Positions 6,494 to 12,592 of a DNA stretch of 12,592 nucleotides are shown one piece after another. Below the pieces are notes generated by a model. The model did not search any database and was not told where the DNA came from. It saw only the letters and a program-made list of their open reading frames with translations. Source of the stretch: Bacillota bacterium. GTDB taxonomy: Bacteria > Bacillota > Clostridia > Christensenellales > Aristaeellaceae. Numbering within the stretch: position 1 is the stretch's first letter; each line of letters begins with the position of its first letter. Location: positions 1 to 12,592 of the forward strand of contig JAEWNM010000022.1 of NCBI GenBank assembly GCA_023392755.1, written 5' to 3'. Made by a program: the position numbers and the translations under genes.

Positions 6494-7411
6494 ATGCGCC
6501 TTCTATTTACGGATGATGCCATCGTTGGGCCCTGCGTTCTGGTGCTGGGCATGTTTGATGGCGTTCATACGGGCCATGCGTGGCTTTTGCGCACCGCCAG
6601 GGAGTGGGGGGGCCTTGAAGGGCTTCCTGTGGTTGTGTGCACTTTTTTGCGGCACCCCCTGGCGCTGATAAAGCCGGATGCTGTTCCGCCCATGCTTTCC
6701 ACCGTGCCCGAGCGGGCTGTGCGCATGGCCAGGCTGAAGGCGGATGCCTTGGTGGCGCTGCCGTTTGACCGCAGCGTGATGCATATGCCTCCCCAATTGT
6801 TTGTCGAGCATCTGGCGAACAGCTTCAACCCCCGCCATGTGGTGGTTGGTTTCAACTATACCTTTGGCATGGGGGGCGAAGGCGACGCCAAGCTGCTCAA
6901 AAAGATGGGGAAAATGCTGGGCTTTGACGTACATGTCGTTTCCCCGGTCCAGGTGGATGGCCAAACCGTCTCCTCCTCCCGCGTGCGCGGCCTGCTGGAA
7001 CAGGGCAATGTGGAAATGGCCTGCAAGCTGCTGGAGCAGCCCTACGCCGTCACCGGGCGTGTGGAGCCGGGAAAGGGCATGGGCAGGAATCTGGGCTTCC
7101 CCACGGCCAACGTGTCCATCCCCAAACACAAGGCGCTGCCGGCATTTGGCATTTATGTGGCCCGGGTCAAAACGAAAAAGGGCGTGTTCCCAGCCGTGGT
7201 AAACCTTGGCCGCCATCCCACGCTGCCTGAGGGGGGCATTACTCTGGAAGCCCACTTGCTAAACACCACGCAGGATTTGTACGGGCAGAAGCTTTGTGTG
7301 AAATTTCTCAAATACATGCGCCCAGAAATCAGGTTCGGCGGCGTTCAGGCGCTCAGGGAGCAGATCAGCCGCGATGTCCGTCAGGCAAAAGACTACTTTG
7401 GTTTGCCATAA
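6494..7411 (+). CDS. ribF: Bifunctional riboflavin kinase/FAD synthetase RibF
   Basis: RibF phosphorylates riboflavin to FMN and adenylylates FMN to FAD in the cytoplasm. The N-terminal nucleotidylyltransferase domain (about 1-165) has GMFDGVHTGH (residues 19-28, the HxGH signature) and the SSSRVR motif (160-165, equivalent to the ISSTxxR motif). The C-terminal riboflavin kinase domain (about 185-305) has GRVEPGKGMGRNLGFPTANV, with the PTAN flavin/metal site at 203-206, and FGGVQALREQISRDV near the end. Length (305 aa) is normal. Some normally well-kept positions differ: TFLRHP where TFDPHP is usual, and YTFGMGGEGD where FxFGxxxxGD is typical, so the adenylyltransferase half is slightly divergent. 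GGAGG (6483-6487) is spaced 6 nt from the ATG. It is the last gene before the internal rpsO promoter. Confidence 0.94.
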   Translation: MRLLFTDDAIVGPCVLVLGMFDGVHTGHAWLLRTAREWGGLEGLPVVVCTFLRHPLALIKPDAVPPMLSTVPERAVRMARLKADALVALPFDRSVMHMPPQLFVEHLANSFNPRHVVVGFNYTFGMGGEGDAKLLKKMGKMLGFDVHVVSPVQVDGQTVSSSRVRGLLEQGNVEMACKLLEQPYAVTGRVEPGKGMGRNLGFPTANVSIPKHKALPAFGIYVARVKTKKGVFPAVVNLGRHPTLPEGGITLEAHLLNTTQDLYGQKLCVKFLKYMRPEIRFGGVQALREQISRDVRQAKDYFGLP

Positions 7412-7466
7412 AGCGGACGACTTCGGGGAATAATAGACCGCGCAGGAAAAAAAATCCCCGTATACG

Positions 7467-7495
7467 TTTACAAAAGCAATGTGCCGTGCTACAAT
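7467..7495 (+). promoter_or_regulatory. SigA-type promoter for rpsO
   Basis: TTTACA (7467-7472) and TACAAT (7490-7495) are separated by exactly 17 nt, each one base from the consensus -35 (TTGACA) and -10 (TATAAT) hexamers. Transcription would start near 7502, giving about an 85-nt leader before the rpsO ATG. The local sequence is AT-rich, with a run of eight or more A upstream (about 7447-7454) that could act as an UP-like element. This is the best promoter match seen in the window. It would let rpsO-pnp be expressed apart from the nusA-infB operon. Confidence 0.75.
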
Positions 7496-7513
7496 GAAAG
7501 ACGCTGTTTTGAA

Positions 7514-7560
7514 CCATGGACGCAGTCTGGCGACACTCCGACGCTTTGCTTCGTTCATGG
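7514..7560 (+). promoter_or_regulatory. Hairpin in the rpsO 5' leader, candidate S15 autoregulatory element
   Basis: CCATGGACG (7514-7522) pairs with CGTTCATGG (7552-7560) as a 9-bp stem with one G-U pair. The enclosed sequence can form a shorter irregular helix (GTCTGG with CCGAC). The structure lies between the predicted transcription start and the AAAGGAG Shine-Dalgarno (7571-7577). S15 represses its own mRNA through leader structures in several bacteria, and these are unrelated in shape between lineages. A regulatory role here is inference from position and structure. Confidence 0.45.
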
Positions 7561-7586
7561 CGATCAAGTGAAAGGAGAAAGAAATC

Positions 7587-7841
7587 ATGACAAAGGCTGA
7601 AATTATCCAAACCTATGGCCGCCACGAGGGCGATACCGGTTCCCCCGAGGTGCAGGTGGCGCTTCTTACCGAGAGGATCAACCACCTGAACGAGCATCTC
7701 AAAATCAACAAGAAGGACCACCACAGCCGCCGCGGCCTGCTGCTTATGGTTGGCCAGCGCAGGGGCCTTCTGGATTACCTGAGAAGAACCGACATCGAGC
7801 GGTACCGTACGCTGATCAACCAGTTGAACCTGCGCAAGTAA
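7587..7841 (+). CDS. rpsO: 30S ribosomal protein S15
   Basis: S15 is a primary 16S rRNA-binding protein that organises the central domain of the 30S subunit. The 84-residue sequence contains the near-invariant blocks DTGSPEVQVALLTERINHL, KKDHHSRRGLLLMVGQRR and LLDYLRRTDIERYRTLINQL, including the DTGS and HHSRRGL rRNA-contact residues. It is about five residues shorter at the N-terminus than the 89-residue B. subtilis and E. coli proteins; the start is nevertheless firm, with AAAGGAG 9 nt upstream of ATG and no better start in frame. It has its own promoter and leader hairpin upstream. pnp follows after a 272-nt structured spacer, the classic rpsO-pnp pairing. Confidence 0.98.
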   Translation: MTKAEIIQTYGRHEGDTGSPEVQVALLTERINHLNEHLKINKKDHHSRRGLLLMVGQRRGLLDYLRRTDIERYRTLINQLNLRK

Positions 7842-8113
7842 AACCGCACACGCGGCTTGTGCGCAAGGCCGGCAGCGTCGGCCCGTTGGTGATACCGGAT
7901 AGAGGCACGTCTTTTGTCCGGCCAAACTGTTTGTGGAAGCCGCCAGTGGCGCTCATGGCAGCATGGGTACCCCTGCGCGGCTTTTTCACAGAAATATCCC
8001 GGAGGCAGGTGCCTCTAAGAGGTGCCAGTCTGACTTCACAAAGGGAACAGGCTGGTGTGTCCAAGAGAAAAAGGCAGCCATTGCTGCCGCGCGACAATGT
8101 GAAGGAGATTGGC
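7842..8113 (+). promoter_or_regulatory. Structured rpsO-pnp spacer / pnp 5' leader
   Basis: No gene is supported here, but several inverted repeats can be read: CGCACA/TGTGCG (7845-7850 with 7858-7863), GGCCG/CGGCC (7867-7871 with 7879-7883), CCGGA/TCCGG (7895-7899 with 7917-7921), AAGCCGC/GCGGCTT (7937-7943 with 7977-7983), CCAGTCTG/CAGGCTGG (8025-8032 with 8048-8055, one G-U) and a perfect GGCAGC/GCTGCC (8073-8078 with 8083-8088). The last ends 13 nt before the pnp Shine-Dalgarno AAGGAG at 8102-8107. In enterobacteria the pnp leader is a hairpin through which PNPase autoregulates; a comparable role here is inference. Confidence 0.5.
7937..7986 (+). terminator. Possible attenuator/leaky terminator between rpsO and pnp
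   Basis: AAGCCGC (7937-7943) pairs with GCGGCTT (7977-7983), and TTTTT occupies 7982-7986. The 33-nt enclosed sequence can form a smaller helix of its own (GCAG/CTGC, 7958-7961 with 7973-7976), so the structure is irregular. E. coli has a partial terminator at the same place in its rpsO-pnp operon. The modest stem and long interior keep confidence low. Confidence 0.35.
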
Positions 8114-10276
8114 ATGGATTACAAAACGTATACAATGGATTTGGCGGGACGGCCGCTGACCCTGGAATTTGGGAAATATGCCCAGCAGGCGGCCGGCTCG
8201 GCCCTGGTACGGTATGGCGACACTGTGGTGATCGTCAACGCCACCATGTCCGAGACGGTGCGGGAAGGCGTTGACTTTTTCCCGCTTAGCGTCGATTTTG
8301 AGGAAAAGCATTATGCCGTGGGCAAGATTCCCGGCGGCTTCATCAAGCGCGAGGGCCGTCCCACGGAAAAGGCGACGCTTACCTGCCGCCTTATCGACCG
8401 CCCTTTGCGCCCCCTGTTCCCCAAGGGCATGCGCAATGATGTGCAGGTGGTTGCCACGGTGCTGTCCGTGGATACCGACCTGCCGCCGGAAATTCCGGCC
8501 ATGCTGGGTTCCTCCATCGCCTTGTGCATCAGCGAAATTCCCTTCGGCGGGCCTACGGGCTCTGTTGTCGTAGGGCGCATCGGCGGCCAGTTCGTTCTTT
8601 GCCCCGACGAGGCACAGCGCGCGCAAAGCGATTTGCACTTGACGGTGTCCGGTACCAAGGAAGCCATTTTGATGGTGGAGGCGGGCGCCAAGGAGGTCTC
8701 CGAGGAAGTGATGCTCGAAGGCATCATGTACGCTCATGAGGAGATCAAAAAGCTTGTGGCCTTCCAGGAGGCCATCATTGCCGAAATCGGCAAGCCTAAG
8801 GCGGAAGTCAAGCTGTTTGTTACGGCGCAGGATATCAAGGACGCCGTGCGCCAATACGCATACGACAAATGCGCCTATACCTTTGAGACATATGTCAGGG
8901 AAGAGCGCCAGGCGCGTGAGAAGGCCGCCAGGGAAGACGTGCTCGCCCATTTTGCGGATATTTTCCCCGGGCGCGAAAAAGAAGTGGATGACGCCGTCTA
9001 CTATCTGAACAAGGAAATCATGCGCAAAAAGATCATCGAAGAGGGTATTCGCCCCGATGGACGCACCGTGACCGAAGTCCGGCCCATCTGGTGCGAAGTG
9101 GGCGTTCTGCCCCGCACCCATGGCAGCGCCATCTTTACCCGCGGCCAGACCCAGGTGCTCACCGTGACCACACTGGGCTCCACCAGCGAGGCGCAAATGC
9201 TGGACGGGCTATCCAATGAGGATTTCAAGCGCTACATGCACCACTACAATATGCCCCCCTACGCCACCGGCGAAGCGGGCCGCCTAAAGTCCCCCGGCCG
9301 CCGCGTAATCGGCCACGGCGCGCTGGCTGAGCGGGCGCTGGAACCCGTTATCCCCACCGAGCAGGAGTTCCCCTATGCGCTGCGCCTGGTAAGCGAAGTG
9401 CTGGGCAGCAACGGTTCCTCCTCCATGGCTTCCGTTTGCGGTTCCACCCTGTCGCTGATGGATGCCGCGGTGCCGATCCATGCGCCGGTAGCCGGCGTGG
9501 CCATGGGCCTTATCAAGGATACCGAATCGGGCAAGGTGGCGGTTCTGACCGACATCCAGGGTCTGGAAGACTTCCTGGGCGATATGGATTTCAAGGTGGC
9601 TGGCACCATGAACGGCATCACCGCCATCCAGATGGATATCAAGATCAAGGGCATCGACAGGCCCATTTTGAAGCAGGCACTGGCGCAGGCGCTTCAAGGC
9701 CGGCTGCATATCCTGAAAATCATGCTGGAGTGCCTTGGGCAGCCCAGGTCGAACCTGAGCCCCTATGCGCCCAAGATCGTCCGCTTCACCATCAATCCCG
9801 AAAAGATTCGCGAGGTTATCGGCCCGGGCGGCAAGATGATCAACAAGATCATTGCTGAAACCGGCGTCAAGATCGACATCGAGGATGACGGCCGCGTGTT
9901 CATATCCACCCCCGACGAGGCGGCGGCCAACAAGGCCCGCAAAATCATCGAAGGCATCGCCAAGGATATCGAAGTCGGCGATGTGTTCACCGGCAAAGTG
10001 GTGGGTATCCAGGCTTTCGGTGCTTTTGTGGAGCTGGCCCCCGGCAAGGACGGCATGATTCACATCTCCAAGCTGGCCAACCACCGCGTGGAGAAGGTGG
10101 AGGACGTGCTCAAGGTGGGCGACGAGCTTGAAGTCAAGGTCAACGAGGTCAATGCCCAGGGCCGTATCAGCCTTATCCGCAACGACATCGTCTATGAAAA
10201 CAATGCGGTGGAGCACCGCCCCGCCGGCGACAGGCCCCGTCCTCCCCGCAGGGACGGCCGCCCTTCTGACCGCTAA
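8114..10276 (+). CDS. pnp: Polyribonucleotide nucleotidyltransferase (PNPase)
   Basis: PNPase degrades RNA 3' to 5' by phosphorolysis and can also add heteropolymeric tails; it works as a ring-shaped trimer. The 720-residue protein has two RNase PH-like cores (about 1-215 and 310-545) joined by a helical linker, then a KH domain with GPGGKMINKI (from residue 570) and an S1 domain beginning VGDVFTGKVVG (from residue 621). SNGSSSMASVCG and DIQGLEDFLGDMDFK carry active-site residues; Asp486 and Asp492 match the metal-binding aspartates known in the E. coli enzyme. A basic, proline-rich tail (HRPAGDRPRPPRRDGRPSDR) follows S1. The start at 8114 is set by AAGGAG 6 nt upstream and by homology, although the frame stays open upstream to 7859. 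A strong terminator follows. Confidence 0.97.
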   Translation: MDYKTYTMDLAGRPLTLEFGKYAQQAAGSALVRYGDTVVIVNATMSETVREGVDFFPLSVDFEEKHYAVGKIPGGFIKREGRPTEKATLTCRLIDRPLRPLFPKGMRNDVQVVATVLSVDTDLPPEIPAMLGSSIALCISEIPFGGPTGSVVVGRIGGQFVLCPDEAQRAQSDLHLTVSGTKEAILMVEAGAKEVSEEVMLEGIMYAHEEIKKLVAFQEAIIAEIGKPKAEVKLFVTAQDIKDAVRQYAYDKCAYTFETYVREERQAREKAAREDVLAHFADIFPGREKEVDDAVYYLNKEIMRKKIIEEGIRPDGRTVTEVRPIWCEVGVLPRTHGSAIFTRGQTQVLTVTTLGSTSEAQMLDGLSNEDFKRYMHHYNMPPYATGEAGRLKSPGRRVIGHGALAERALEPVIPTEQEFPYALRLVSEVLGSNGSSSMASVCGSTLSLMDAAVPIHAPVAGVAMGLIKDTESGKVAVLTDIQGLEDFLGDMDFKVAGTMNGITAIQMDIKIKGIDRPILKQALAQALQGRLHILKIMLECLGQPRSNLSPYAPKIVRFTINPEKIREVIGPGGKMINKIIAETGVKIDIEDDGRVFISTPDEAAANKARKIIEGIAKDIEVGDVFTGKVVGIQAFGAFVELAPGKDGMIHISKLANHRVEKVEDVLKVGDELEVKVNEVNAQGRISLIRNDIVYENNAVEHRPAGDRPRPPRRDGRPSDR

Positions 10277-10297
10277 GCATCACGCTAAAGGATAGAT

Positions 10298-10354
10298 GGC
10301 AGGAACGCCGCTGCCTCCAGCCCCCAGGGGCGGGGCAGGCGTTTCCTGCCTTTT
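10298..10354 (+). terminator. Intrinsic terminator after pnp
   Basis: GGCAGGAA plus CGCC (10298-10309) pair with GGCG, a bulged T, then TTCCTGCC (10338-10350), giving a 12-bp GC-rich stem. The interior can fold further (TGCC with GGCA, and C-run with G-run). TTTT (10351-10354) follows at once. It lies 22 nt after the pnp stop and is the clearest terminator downstream of the rpsO-pnp unit. Confidence 0.85.
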
Positions 10355-10420
10355 CATTCCCTGCATGCTTTGCGCCTTCCCGGCAGAAAATAGAAGAAAC
10401 TTTCCTGAAAGGAATCTGCT

Positions 10421-11671
10421 ATGTACGATCAATGGACCATGCCAAACGGTATAAGGGTGGTAGGGGAATACCTGCCCCATGTGCGCTCCGCCTCCATCGG
10501 CGTTTGGATCAAGGTGGGCTCCATGATGGAGACGCCCTCGGAGAATGGCCTGTCCCACTTTATTGAGCATATGGTATTCAAGGGTACGAAAAAGCGAACG
10601 GCCCGTGACATCGCCGAAGAGATGGACGCGGTGGGCGGGCAGCTGAACGCCTTTACCGCCAAGGAATGCACCTGCTTTTACGCCAAGGTCATCGATGAGG
10701 ATTTGCCTCTGGCGGTGGACATTTTAAGCGACCTTACCTTGAACGCTACGCTGGACGAGCGCGAGCTGAACAAGGAGCGCGGCGTGATTCTGGAGGAAAT
10801 CTCCATGGTGGAGGATACGCCGGAGGACCTGGTGCATGAGCTGCTGAGCGAGGCGCAGTTTACAGGCCAGGCGCTGGGCATGCCTATCCTGGGCCCGGCG
10901 GATAGCATTCGCCGATACAGCCGTGACGATCTCCTTGCCTTCCGCGGCACCCACTACCGCCCGGAAAACGTTGTGGTCGCCATTGCGGGCAACTATCAAA
11001 AGGCCGAACTGGAAAAACTGTTAAGTGATGCCTTTGGCTCCTGGCAGGGCACAGGCAGGCCGGACACGACCGGGGATATGATGGCCAGAACCCAGCACAT
11101 TCTGTTCAAGGACAAGGACACCGAACAGGTGCACATTTGCATGGGCTATCCCGGCAAGCCTATGGGCCATGACGATATTTACCCGGTGGCCGTGTTCAAC
11201 AATATACTTGGGGGCGGCATGTCCTCCAGGCTGTTCCAAAGGGTGCGTGAGGAGTTGGGTATGGCGTATACCATTTACAGCTATCCCGCCACCTATCCTG
11301 GCTGCGGCGTTTTGAACCTGTACGCCGGAACCTCGCCGGAGAACGCGGGTACGGTTCTGGAACAGATGGAGATCGAGACAAAAAAGCTGCTTCAGGGCGG
11401 CGTTACGGACAAGGAGTTCATACAGTCCAAGGCGCAGCTGAAAGGCTCGTATATTCTGGGCCTGGAGAGCGCCTCCAGCCGCATGCAGGCCATCGGCCGG
11501 GGCGAACTGCTTTTGAAGCATCCGCCCACGCCCGAGGAAACCATATCAAAAATCGAGCGTGTGACGAAGGATGACGTGCTTCGCGTGGCGGGTGAAATCC
11601 TGTCCTTCCGCCCCAGCGTTGCCGTCGTTGGCAAGCATGCCGAAAAATATCTGCAATTCATACAAAAGTAA
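10421..11671 (+). CDS. mlpA: M16-family zinc metallopeptidase (processing protease-like, MlpA/YmxG type)
   Basis: This 416-residue protein is an M16B (pitrilysin/MPP-beta-like) peptidase. The inverted zinc motif HFIEH is intact: His46 and His50 bind zinc and Glu49 is the catalytic base. The distal zinc-binding glutamate is in GVILEEISM (Glu125/126). The N-terminus NGIRVVGEYLPHVRSASIGVW and the GLSHFIEHMVFKGTKKR block are typical. The second half has NNILGGGMSSRLFQRVREELGMAYTIYSYPATY, the conserved substrate-cradle RxxxGLAY-like region. There is no signal peptide, so it is probably cytoplasmic. B. subtilis has mlpA (ymxG) in the same neighbourhood, with ylxY between pnp and it; ylxY is absent here. 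AAAGGA lies 7 nt upstream of ATG, within a weak TTCC/GGAA hairpin. In vivo substrates are not predictable from sequence. Confidence 0.92.
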   Translation: MYDQWTMPNGIRVVGEYLPHVRSASIGVWIKVGSMMETPSENGLSHFIEHMVFKGTKKRTARDIAEEMDAVGGQLNAFTAKECTCFYAKVIDEDLPLAVDILSDLTLNATLDERELNKERGVILEEISMVEDTPEDLVHELLSEAQFTGQALGMPILGPADSIRRYSRDDLLAFRGTHYRPENVVVAIAGNYQKAELEKLLSDAFGSWQGTGRPDTTGDMMARTQHILFKDKDTEQVHICMGYPGKPMGHDDIYPVAVFNNILGGGMSSRLFQRVREELGMAYTIYSYPATYPGCGVLNLYAGTSPENAGTVLEQMEIETKKLLQGGVTDKEFIQSKAQLKGSYILGLESASSRMQAIGRGELLLKHPPTPEETISKIERVTKDDVLRVAGEILSFRPSVAVVGKHAEKYLQFIQK

Positions 11672-11684
11672 GGGGGCTGCCAAA

Positions 11685-12050
11685 GTGGCCGACAGGCTGG
11701 ACGAGATTTTCGCGCTCCAGCGGGAATTTCATGAATCTCTGGTGATTTCACGGCATCTGGAAGGTATATCCTCCGAGGAGTGGATTCAAAAGCAGACGCT
11801 GGCCATGATCTCGGAGCTTTCGGAGCTTATAGACGAAGTCAACTTCAAATGGTGGAAAAACAAAAAGCCCATCAATGAGCGGGCCGTAAAGGAAGAGTTG
11901 GTGGATATCCTCCACTTTTTCGTGAGCATGTGCCTGCAGGCAGGCATGACGCCGGAAGAACTCTACACCATCTATAAGGAAAAGAACAGCGAAAACTTTC
12001 GCCGCCAGCAGGGCCAAAGCGCAAAGCCGGGGTATGCACTGGGGGAATGA
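11685..12050 (+). CDS. MazG-like all-alpha nucleotide pyrophosphohydrolase, probable dimeric dUTPase
   Basis: The protein (121 residues from GTG at 11685) has the all-alpha NTP pyrophosphatase metal motif ExxE-x23-ExxD: Glu44 and Glu47 in MISELSELIDE, and Glu71 and Asp74 in EELVDILHFF. The neighbouring FKWWKNKKP and the N-terminal IFALQREFHESL are typical of the dimeric dUTPase (dUTPase_2) branch, which hydrolyses dUTP to dUMP and keeps uracil out of DNA. A house-cleaning dNTPase of the MazG type is the alternative. GTG is preferred because AGGGGG lies just upstream (about 11671-11676) at 8-nt spacing; the frame extends back to 11571, but that part overlaps mlpA and looks like its shadow. It starts 13 nt after the mlpA stop, so the two are probably cotranscribed. 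Confidence 0.85.
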   Translation: MADRLDEIFALQREFHESLVISRHLEGISSEEWIQKQTLAMISELSELIDEVNFKWWKNKKPINERAVKEELVDILHFFVSMCLQAGMTPEELYTIYKEKNSENFRRQQGQSAKPGYALGE

Positions 12051-12063
12051 CCCGGGACCCCCG

Positions 12064-12086
12064 CCAAAGGGATATCATCCCTTTGG
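12064..12086 (+). repeat. Perfect 10-bp hairpin after the dUTPase-like gene
   Basis: CCAAAGGGAT (12064-12073) and ATCCCTTTGG (12077-12086) form a perfect 10-bp stem with an ATC loop, 13 nt past the stop. No T-run follows, so by itself it is not a good intrinsic terminator. It could protect the mRNA 3' end together with the terminator at about 12202. Confidence 0.6.
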
Positions 12087-12160
12087 AATCCTGGTTTATG
12101 CTGATTTAGAGTATTGGGTTCTATGAGCAAGAACGCTGAAAGCGGATTCGACCCTGCAGG

Positions 12161-12190
12161 CTGTCATCCCTCACTGCGTGAAGGATCTTG
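12161..12190 (+). repeat. Interspersed-repeat-like palindrome (CTGTCATCCCTCACTGCGTG type)
   Basis: ATCCCTCAC (12166-12174) pairs with GTGAAGGAT (12178-12186) around a TGC loop, 8 of 9 pairs matching. Flanks CTGTC and CTTG complete a unit that resembles the TGTCATTCTGAGCG...GAAGAATCTT short palindromes common between genes of many bacteria. The family link is from memory. No second copy was seen in this window. Confidence 0.45.
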
Positions 12191-12201
12191 ATTTATGCAA
12201 T

Positions 12202-12247
12202 AACCTGCCCCTTCCATCTGCAATATGGTTGGAAGAGGCAGGTTTTT
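12202..12247 (+). terminator. Intrinsic terminator downstream of the mlpA/dUTPase-like pair
   Basis: AACCTGCC (12202-12209) pairs with GGCAGGTT (12237-12244), then a C-A mismatch and CTTCCA (12211-12216) pairing with TGGAAG (12230-12235). A TTTTT run occupies 12243-12247. It lies about 150 nt past the last plus-strand gene and would end that transcript. Confidence 0.85.
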
Positions 12248-12406
12248 GTATCTCATACCCAAAATGGGGATTCTAAAGGGGTTTTGTTCCATCTGGCTCA
12301 ATCGTCGCGCTGCTGCGCTACCGCTTGCATTGCTCGTTTCGCCAGCCTACTCCGCCTCACTTCATCCGCTACTGGCAGCGTCCGGCTTTGGAGCCTTTAG
12401 CGGGGT
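12248..12406. other. Non-coding stretch with no recognised feature
   Basis: Between the terminator and the corA-side hairpin, no gene could be supported. The sequence is GC-rich with short internal palindromes (GCGC-TGCT-GCGC near 12315, GCCAG near 12340 with CTGGC near 12372) and no promoter match. An open plus-strand frame here runs through the upstream terminator and lacks a ribosome binding site. Confidence 0.5.
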
Positions 12407-12425
12407 CCAGGGGCAGGGCCCCTGG
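12407..12425 (-). terminator. Perfect 8-bp hairpin adjoining the corA stop codon
   Basis: CCAGGGGC (12407-12414) and GCCCCTGG (12418-12425) form a perfect 8-bp stem with a 3-nt loop, starting one base after the minus-strand stop. On the minus strand no T-run follows, while on the plus strand TTTTTTT occurs about 9 nt later inside corA. It may serve as a 3'-end structure for corA. Its function as a terminator is not certain. Confidence 0.45.
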
Positions 12426-12592
12426 TCAAAACATTTTTTTGCGCCACAGGAAAAACCCGGCCATCAGAGCGCTGAAGGCAGAAATCCCAAGCACGATCCA
12501 GAATCCGTAAGGGGAATTTTCAAATGGAACGGCAACGTTCATGCCCCAGAGGGCGGCCACCAGCGAGGGGATGGCCACGACCATGGTAAGGC
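12426..12592 (-). CDS. corA: CorA-family divalent metal ion transporter, C-terminal end (5' partial)
   Basis: On the minus strand the last 54 residues of a membrane protein end at a TGA at 12428-12426. They read through two membrane segments: MVVAIPSLVAALWGMNVAVPF, then a short loop, then YGFWIVLGISAFSALMAGFF, and end in the basic tail LWRKKMF. The Gly-Met-Asn tripeptide at the end of the first segment is the signature of CorA magnesium/cobalt channels, which form pentamers with the GMN at the pore mouth; the second helix and basic terminus fit the same family. The aromatic before GMN is Trp rather than the usual Tyr, within known variation. The gene points towards the dUTPase-like gene (convergent). 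The cytoplasmic domain lies outside the window, so substrate (Mg, Co or Zn) cannot be judged. Confidence 0.88.
   Translation of the reverse strand, partial: LTMVVAIPSLVAALWGMNVAVPFENSPYGFWIVLGISAFSALMAGFFLWRKKMF

Noticed and set aside
7424..7460. Terminator after ribF (CGGGGA with TCCCCG)
   Set aside because: The stem is only 6 bp with a 25-nt loop and no T-run follows. It is not better than chance.
7859..8113. In-frame N-terminal extension of PNPase starting at a GTG at 7859
   Set aside because: The 85 added residues do not look like PNPase, there is no Shine-Dalgarno at 7859, and the GTG lies in a hairpin. AAGGAG before the ATG at 8114 fits the normal N-terminus.
10370..10396. Promoter for mlpA (TTGCGC with TAGAAG)
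   Set aside because: Spacing is 15 nt and the -10 is a poor match. A promoter is expected after the pnp terminator but could not be placed.
11571..11684. Upstream extension of the dUTPase-like gene
   Set aside because: The extra 38 residues overlap the conserved end of mlpA in another frame. The GTG at 11685 has its own Shine-Dalgarno, and the protein then begins at its conserved helix.
12188..12400. Small plus-strand open frame of 70 codons
   Set aside because: It has no ribosome binding site, runs through the terminator hairpin at 12202-12247, and has no recognisable protein features.
1..12592. CRISPR array, tRNA or rRNA gene, prophage or defence system
   Set aside because: No spaced direct repeats, tRNA-like cloverleaf, rRNA signature or phage or defence gene was seen. 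The only tandem repeats are coding repeats in infB.

Overview
This window is a housekeeping block of the transcription/translation/RNA-decay superoperon from a GC-rich Bacillota, most likely a Clostridia-class bacterium. Three things point there: the order nusA-rnpM(ylxR)-ylxQ-infB-rbfA-nrnA-truB-ribF-rpsO-pnp-mlpA, strong AAGGAG-type Shine-Dalgarno sites, and GTG starts. The genus cannot be fixed from the sequence alone.

Layout. 1-229: end of nusA. 245-876: rnpM and ylxQ, overlapping by 4 nt. 947-4012: infB, encoding a long IF2 (1021 aa) with a Pro/Gly/Ala-rich linker built partly from tandem 14-aa and 9-aa repeats. 4013-4195: a gene-free gap filled by a compound palindromic element (one 12-bp and one 11-bp perfect hairpin plus smaller ones). 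4196-6445: rbfA, nrnA and truB, tightly overlapping. 6494-7411: ribF. 7412-7586: a SigA-type promoter and a leader hairpin for rpsO. 7587-7841: rpsO. 7842-8113: a hairpin-rich spacer with a possible attenuator. 8114-10276: pnp, followed by a strong intrinsic terminator. 10421-12050: an M16 zinc protease gene and a small MazG-type/dimeric dUTPase-like gene. 12051-12425: non-coding, with an interspersed-repeat-like palindrome, a clear terminator and a further hairpin. 12426-12592: on the minus strand, the C-terminal end of a CorA-type metal ion transporter.

How the genes work together. NusA (transcription elongation), IF2 (initiation), RbfA (30S maturation), TruB (tRNA pseudouridine 55) and S15 (30S assembly) build and run the translation machinery. 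PNPase and NrnA degrade RNA from the 3' end down to nanoRNA, and RnpM and YlxQ are small RNA-binding proteins. RibF supplies FMN/FAD. The M16 protease and the nucleotide pyrophosphatase follow pnp, as processing proteases often do in Bacillota.

I found no clear novel defence or mobile system. The genes are ordinary. The items most worth a second look are non-coding: the rpsO-pnp spacer, the palindromic element inside the operon, and the repeat-built IF2 linker.
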